Shown in pieces: positions 60,170 to 64,000 of a DNA stretch of 64,000 nucleotides (positions within the stretch are counted from its first letter, which is position 1; the number at the start of each line of letters is the position of its first letter). The notes below the pieces were generated by a model. It did not search any database. It saw only the letters and a program-made list of their open reading frames with translations, and was not told where the DNA came from. A program made the translations under genes and the position numbers. Origin of the DNA: 3-1-20CM-4-69-9 sp963833655 (lineage in GTDB: Bacteria > Actinomycetota > Thermoleophilia > Gaiellales > Gaiellaceae); the NCBI GenBank assembly GCA_963833655.1, contig CAWHYL010000005.1, forward strand, positions 620,001 to 684,000, written 5' to 3'.

Positions 60170-61539
60170 TGTGCGGCCTGTTCGGCATCCGCTCCACCGA
60201 GCGCGACGTCGCCCGCCTGACGTACTTCGGCCTCTTTGCGCTGCAGCATCGAGGCCAGGAGTCCGCCGGCATCGCGGTGTCCGACAAGGGACGCCTGACG
60301 ACGCTGCGCGACATGGGGCTCGTCACGCAGGTCTTCGACGAGCAGAAGCTCCGCGGCCTCCACGGCGAGCTCGCGATCGGTCACACGCGCTACTCGACGA
60401 CGGGGTCGTCGCAGTGGTGGAACGCACAGCCGCTCGTGCAGCACGGCAGCGCACGGACCGTCGCGCTCGGCCACAACGGCAACCTGACGAACGCCGCCGA
60501 GCTTCGCGATGAGCTCGCCGCCGACGGGCACCGGCTCGCGACGACCGCCGACACGGAAGTCATCGCCGCACTGCTCGCGAACGACCCGGCACCGCTCGCC
60601 GAAGCGGTCGCGAACACGATGCGTCGCCTCGACGGCGCCTTCTCCGTCGTCGCACTGAGCGAGGGGAAGCTGGTCGCGTTCCGCGACCCGCGGGGAATGC
60701 GGCCGCTATCGCTCGGGCGGCTCGACGGCGACTGGGTCGTCGCGTCGGAGACGTGCGCGCTCGACCTCGTCGGCGCAGCCGTCGAGCGCGAAGTCCGGCC
60801 CGGCGAGCTGCTGGTGATCGACGAGCAGCTCCAAGCGCACCAGGTCGTCCCGCAGGACGGCGACGGCGCGCTGTGCATCTTCGAGTTCTTCTACCTCGCG
60901 CGGCCCGACTCGCGCCTCTCCGGCGTCGAGGTGCACGGTGCCCGGGTGCGGATGGGCGAGCGCCTGGCCGCCGAGGCGCCCGTGGCGGCCGACCTCGTGA
61001 TGCCGATTCCCGACTCCGGCACGCCGGCAGCGATCGGCTTCTCGCGCGCGCTCAACATCCCGTTCAGCGAGGGCCTGATCAAGAACCGCTACGTGGGCCG
61101 CACGTTCATCGAGCCGGATCAGGGCCTGCGCGAGCAGGGCATCAGGCTGAAGTTCAACCCGCTCGCGGAGGTCTCCGGCAAGCGGATCGTCGCCGTCGAC
61201 GACTCGATCGTCCGCGGGAACACGACGAGGCAGATCGTGCAGATGCTCTTCGACGCCGGCGCCGCCGAGGTGCACGTGCGCGTCTCGGCCCCGCCCGTGA
61301 TCTCGCAGTGCTACTACGGCATCGACTTCGCCGACCCGGACGAGCTGATCGCGGCGAACAAGACCGTCGACGAGGTGCGCGAGCACATCGGCGCGACGTC
61401 ACTCGCGTACCTGTCGCTCGACGGGCTGCAGGCGTCGACGCGGCGTCCCGCGTCGCAGTTCTGCCGCGCGTGCCTCACGCGGGAGTATCCGACGAGCATC
61501 CCGCGCGAGGCACGCAAGCTGCAGTTCGAAGCCGTGTAG
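60169..61539 (+). CDS. purF: Amidophosphoribosyltransferase
   Basis: 456 residues. The nucleophile is Cys2 right after Met (MCGLFGIRST), so no propeptide is removed. PRPP loop VDDSIVRGNTTRQI at 343-356. Cys236, Cys381, Cys432 and Cys435 fall at the places of the Fe-S ligands of the Bacillus enzyme, so this is the Fe-S type. It catalyses the first committed purine step. Translationally coupled to purL. Confidence 0.96.
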   Translation: MCGLFGIRSTERDVARLTYFGLFALQHRGQESAGIAVSDKGRLTTLRDMGLVTQVFDEQKLRGLHGELAIGHTRYSTTGSSQWWNAQPLVQHGSARTVALGHNGNLTNAAELRDELAADGHRLATTADTEVIAALLANDPAPLAEAVANTMRRLDGAFSVVALSEGKLVAFRDPRGMRPLSLGRLDGDWVVASETCALDLVGAAVEREVRPGELLVIDEQLQAHQVVPQDGDGALCIFEFFYLARPDSRLSGVEVHGARVRMGERLAAEAPVAADLVMPIPDSGTPAAIGFSRALNIPFSEGLIKNRYVGRTFIEPDQGLREQGIRLKFNPLAEVSGKRIVAVDDSIVRGNTTRQIVQMLFDAGAAEVHVRVSAPPVISQCYYGIDFADPDELIAANKTVDEVREHIGATSLAYLSLDGLQASTRRPASQFCRACLTREYPTSIPREARKLQFEAV

Positions 61540-61818
61540 CTACTGCTCCAGCACGCGCGACGCCTTCGCGATCCCGCGCGAGAGGATGTACGCGACCGTC
61601 ACCCACTTGAAGAAGTCCACCCAGTCGGGCGAGTTCACGGAGTCGGCCGCGAGCGCGATGATCGCGACGATGATCAGCGCGAGGATGTAGACGAGCAGCT
61701 CGGCGTTCCCCGGCGTCACGGGGAGCGCGCTGAGGTTGAAGCTCACGTTCGGGCCTCCGCCGCTGCCATAGCCGCCGGGGGAGGAGGACGGAGGTTGCTC
61801 GGGTGGTGCCGTGGACAT
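61540..61818 (-). CDS. Small membrane protein of unknown function
   Basis: 92 residues. A Pro/Ser/Gly-rich N-terminal third (PPEQPPSSSPGGYGSGGG), one membrane segment near 42-60 (LLVYILALIIVAIIALAA), then an amphipathic end (FFKWVTVAYILSRGIAKASR). Its stop directly adjoins the purF stop (TAGCTA). GAAAGGAG lies upstream of the start. No family recognised. Confidence 0.65.
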   Translation of the reverse strand: MSTAPPEQPPSSSPGGYGSGGGPNVSFNLSALPVTPGNAELLVYILALIIVAIIALAADSVNSPDWVDFFKWVTVAYILSRGIAKASRVLEQ

Positions 61819-61831
61819 TGCTCTCCTTTCG

Positions 61832-62251
61832 CTACGCAGCGGTCAGGCCCGGCACATGAACGACTTCGAGCTTGAGACCGTCGGGGTCGTAAAAGAACAC
61901 TGCGTAATACCCCGACGAGTAGGTGTATTCCTGCGGCTCGCTCTCGAGCTCCACCCCCTGGCCGCGCAGCCAGTCTGCGCGCTCGTCGACGTCGGCGCGC
62001 GACGCGGCCTCGAACGCGAGATGGTGCAGGCCGATGCTGTAACGGTCGTACGGCTCGGAGCCCGACTGGGCCTCGCGTAGCCCGAGGGAGCTCCCCGGCC
62101 CGCCGATGTACCAGATCGTCTCGCCGCGCTCGCCTTCGACCTCGGAGACGGTGTGAAAGCCCAAAGGCCCGAGCAGCCCCGCATAGAACGGCAGGCTGCG
62201 CTCGATCGAGGAGACGACAAGGTCGACGTGGTGGACGCCGGCTGACCGCAC
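61832..62251 (-). CDS. VOC/glyoxalase-family protein
   Basis: 139 residues from GTG, with GGAGGG a few bases upstream. VHHVDLVVSSIERSLPFYAG, SIGLHHLAFEAASRADVDER and VFFYDPDGLKLEVVHVPG are the two VOC half-modules with likely metal ligands His and Glu. Substrate unknown. It follows ctaG on the same strand (16 bases apart). Confidence 0.87.
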   Translation of the reverse strand: MRSAGVHHVDLVVSSIERSLPFYAGLLGPLGFHTVSEVEGERGETIWYIGGPGSSLGLREAQSGSEPYDRYSIGLHHLAFEAASRADVDERADWLRGQGVELESEPQEYTYSSGYYAVFFYDPDGLKLEVVHVPGLTAA

Positions 62252-62267
62252 GCTTGACCCTCCGGTT

Positions 62268-63125
62268 TCAGCGCGAGCGGCTCAGTTCCTCCGCTCGCCC
62301 GTAGCGAACGGCCCGCCGCACCGTGCGCGGATCCAGCCCGCGCTCGAGCAGCTGCTGCCGCAGCTCGCCCTCGCTCGCCATCCGCAGGAAGAGCCACGCG
62401 AGCGCGACGAGCGTCACGAGCGATCCCTCGATCATCATCACGCCGCCGGCGAGGTTCTGGTCTTCGATCGCCGAGATTCCCCAGAGCCGGTTCTGGTGGG
62501 CGTAGGCCGCGTAGAAGACGCTGCCCGACCAGAAGAAGATGTTCCCGAGCACGGTCTCGACCACGCGCACGATCGCGATGTAGCCGAGCTTGGCGCCGGT
62601 GCCGAACCACTCCGGCGCGGGCAGCGTCTCGACGACCGGCAGCCACATGATCAGCCCGCCGGTGAAGAAGCAGAAGTGCTCCAGCGCGTGCACGGAGTCG
62701 TGCCTGAGCGCTGCGTCGTACAGGAACGGCAGGTGCCAGACATAGAGGTTCACCGCCCAGACCGGGAGCGCGACGAACGGGTTCGCGAGGAACCGGAACC
62801 GGTACAGCCAGCGCAGCGCCGGGCGCAGGATCGGCCCCGTCAGCCCGCCCAGCAGCGCGAGCGGCGCGAGGTCGCCGAGCAGCACGTGCTGGAGCATGTG
62901 GAACGAGAACATCCGCTCGCCGAGCGCGTGCACCGGCGAGACGAACGCGACGAGGAGCGTCAGGATGCCCGTCGCGAAGAGCGCGATCCGCCAGCGCGGC
63001 ACGGGCGTGCCGCGATCCCGCAGCGTGAGGACGCGGCGTGCGTAGAACGCTGCGGCGACGAGCGTCGGGACGATCTGGAGGGGATCCAGCGTCCAGCTCG
63101 TGTTGGGCGCGAGGTGAGCAATCAT
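62268..63125 (-). CDS. ctaG: Cytochrome c oxidase assembly protein CtaG (caa3 type)
   Basis: 285 residues with seven membrane segments. FSPVHALGERMFSFHMLQHV type sequence is here as SPVHALGERMFSFHMLQHVL; other blocks are NLYVWHLPFLYDAALRHDSV and HALEHFCFFTGGLIMWLPVV. The His-rich positions fit a copper-delivery role for the oxidase CuB/CuA site. Start ATG at 63125 overlaps the ATG of the divergent VOC gene within CATG, so one of the starts may be elsewhere or promoters lie inside the opposite gene. Confidence 0.9.
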   Translation of the reverse strand: MIAHLAPNTSWTLDPLQIVPTLVAAAFYARRVLTLRDRGTPVPRWRIALFATGILTLLVAFVSPVHALGERMFSFHMLQHVLLGDLAPLALLGGLTGPILRPALRWLYRFRFLANPFVALPVWAVNLYVWHLPFLYDAALRHDSVHALEHFCFFTGGLIMWLPVVETLPAPEWFGTGAKLGYIAIVRVVETVLGNIFFWSGSVFYAAYAHQNRLWGISAIEDQNLAGGVMMIEGSLVTLVALAWLFLRMASEGELRQQLLERGLDPRTVRRAVRYGRAEELSRSR

Positions 63126-63744
63126 GTCGGCCTTGCACCTCTTTCATTACCACCTCGTCACGAGCAAGGTGCGCGAGGTCGAGGCCCGGTACGTCGGCAA
63201 GCTCGGCTTCTCGCTCGTCGCGCGCCACGGGCGCATCGGCGAGGACACGACCTCGTTCGAGGCCGGCCACGGCTGGGACGACCTCGACGGCATGGGCTTC
63301 AAGCTCCGCCTGACGGAGCTCGAGCGCGGCGCGGTCAACGTCGTCGTCCAGCCCGGGCAGTGGGAGCTACCGCGTGTCGACCATCTCGGCTTCGCCCTCG
63401 ACGAGGAGGACTTCCTCGCGACACTCGCGCGCGCCGACGTGCGCGAGCTGCGCGTGCAGGAGCACGGCGGCCGCCGGACGTTCGTCTCGACGAACGCGGG
63501 CTACCGGCTCGAGCTCCACCCGCCGCGCGACTGGCTCGACGACCTGCTCGCAGGCTCGACGGAGCTGCAACTCGCGGAGCTCCATCTGCGTGCGGACGAT
63601 CCGGAGCTCAAGGCGGCGACGCTCGGCGAGCTGCTCGCGGTGCCGTACACGGCCGATTCGGTGCTCGTCGGCGAGACGACGGTGCGCTTCGTTCCGGGCG
63701 GCCCGCAGGGCCGTCCGCAGCTGCACGCAGAGCTGTTCGTTTGA
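63124..63744 (+). CDS. VOC-superfamily-like protein of unknown function
   Basis: 206 residues. LFHYHLVTSKVREVEARYVG then KLGFSLVARHG and the later VDHLGFALDEEDFLATLARA, NAGYRLELHPPRDWLD suggest VOC half-modules, but the metal ligands are not obvious and a C-terminal extension (LAELHLRADDPELKAATLGE) may be another half-module. It may be a sensor or lyase. Divergent from ctaG with overlapping start codons. Confidence 0.7.
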   Translation: MSALHLFHYHLVTSKVREVEARYVGKLGFSLVARHGRIGEDTTSFEAGHGWDDLDGMGFKLRLTELERGAVNVVVQPGQWELPRVDHLGFALDEEDFLATLARADVRELRVQEHGGRRTFVSTNAGYRLELHPPRDWLDDLLAGSTELQLAELHLRADDPELKAATLGELLAVPYTADSVLVGETTVRFVPGGPQGRPQLHAELFV

Positions 63745-63816
63745 GCGTTCTCTGCAGCTGACACTGTCCAAAACTGCGAATTGACGGCGTGCAGAGCGCG
63801 CTGCATCCTCGAACAC

Positions 63817-64000
63817 ATGAAACGAATCGTGTTGTTCGTCATCGCGTGTGCGTGCGTTGCAGCCGTCGCCGCACTCGCGCGACCGACGGCGGCGTCCGCG
63901 AGCTGGTGCTGGCCCAGCTGCAGCGGGTACGGCTTGCTCGGGCCGTCGACGTCGACGTACACCGGCTGCTGGTTCTCGTCGGGCGAGGTGTGCAGCTACT
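63817..64000 (+). CDS. Secreted Cys-rich protein, cut by the window end
   Basis: The ATG at 63817 opens a frame still open at 64000, so only the first 61 residues are seen. A signal peptide (MKRIVLFVIACACVAAVAAL then ARPTAASA) is followed by SWCWPSCSGYGLLGPSTSTY and TGCWFSSGEVCSY, with Trp-Cys pairs that suggest disulfides. No family can be assigned from this part. Confidence 0.6.
   Translation, partial: MKRIVLFVIACACVAAVAALARPTAASASWCWPSCSGYGLLGPSTSTYTGCWFSSGEVCSY

Overview
This is high-GC bacterial chromosome with many GTG and TTG starts and very tight gene packing. The gene content fits an actinobacterium, most likely the deep class Thermoleophilia (Gaiellales/Solirubrobacterales type). 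The clues are the rpsF-ssb-rpsR-rplI-dnaB order, PurS with a separate PurQ and a short PurL, a DUF1707/LiaF-like protein, several cyclase-hydrolase and cyclase-AAA-TPR regulators, and selenocysteine machinery. The lineage is an inference; no 16S rRNA gene is present.

Layout. 0-6 kb: the end of selB, then on the minus strand a likely operon hyuA-hyuB-MOSC-epimerase-nitrilase for hydantoin/oxoproline-type or nitrile nitrogen compounds. 6-14 kb: a HAD hydrolase, a pseudo-hydrolase/cyclase, a run of small OB-fold RNA-binding proteins (CspA, IF-1-like, cold-shock-like), a hemolysin III membrane protein, polyphosphate kinase and two membrane or cNMP-binding proteins. 14-29 kb: a signalling-rich accessory region with a 1,100-residue cyclase/AAA/TPR regulator, a cupin, several two-component proteins including a lipoprotein-kinase-receiver set, SoxR with a divergent Rieske protein, and many broken gene copies. 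29-33 kb: a sulfatase with its formylglycine-generating enzyme and an intact AlkA-type DNA glycosylase. 33.2-35.7 kb: tRNA-Sec followed by a 2.4-kb island that ends in a second copy of the tRNA 3' part. 36-42 kb: a K+ channel, a DUF1707 protein, a PASTA protein, phospholipase D-like protein, a cell-wall amidase, a Fur/Zur regulator and a ZIP transporter. 42.6-46 kb: ribosome and replication genes. 46-61.5 kb: a cation/proton antiporter and the purine genes purA, purDEBCSQ and purLF, the last two separated from purQ by about 4 kb of accessory and broken genes. 61.5-64 kb: VOC proteins, CtaG and the start of a secreted protein.

The clearest unusual theme is partial gene duplication. Four truncated copies of the N-terminal half of the AlkA gene lie upstream of the intact gene, all on the same strand, and those whose ends can be aligned stop at the same domain boundary. 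Fragments of the HAD hydrolase and of the cyclase-hydrolase lie beside two of them. A near-exact copy of the 3' two-thirds of tRNA-Sec bounds the island. The first eight codons of purA are repeated just upstream as a 23-codon leader frame that differs only at synonymous positions. Other notable points are five convergent gene pairs that share the same CTAG as both stop codons, a receiver gene that seems to start at CTG with a strong Shine-Dalgarno, and a deletion that fused two genes into a pseudogene near 56.2 kb.

Protein families were assigned by reading translated sequence; no database search was run.
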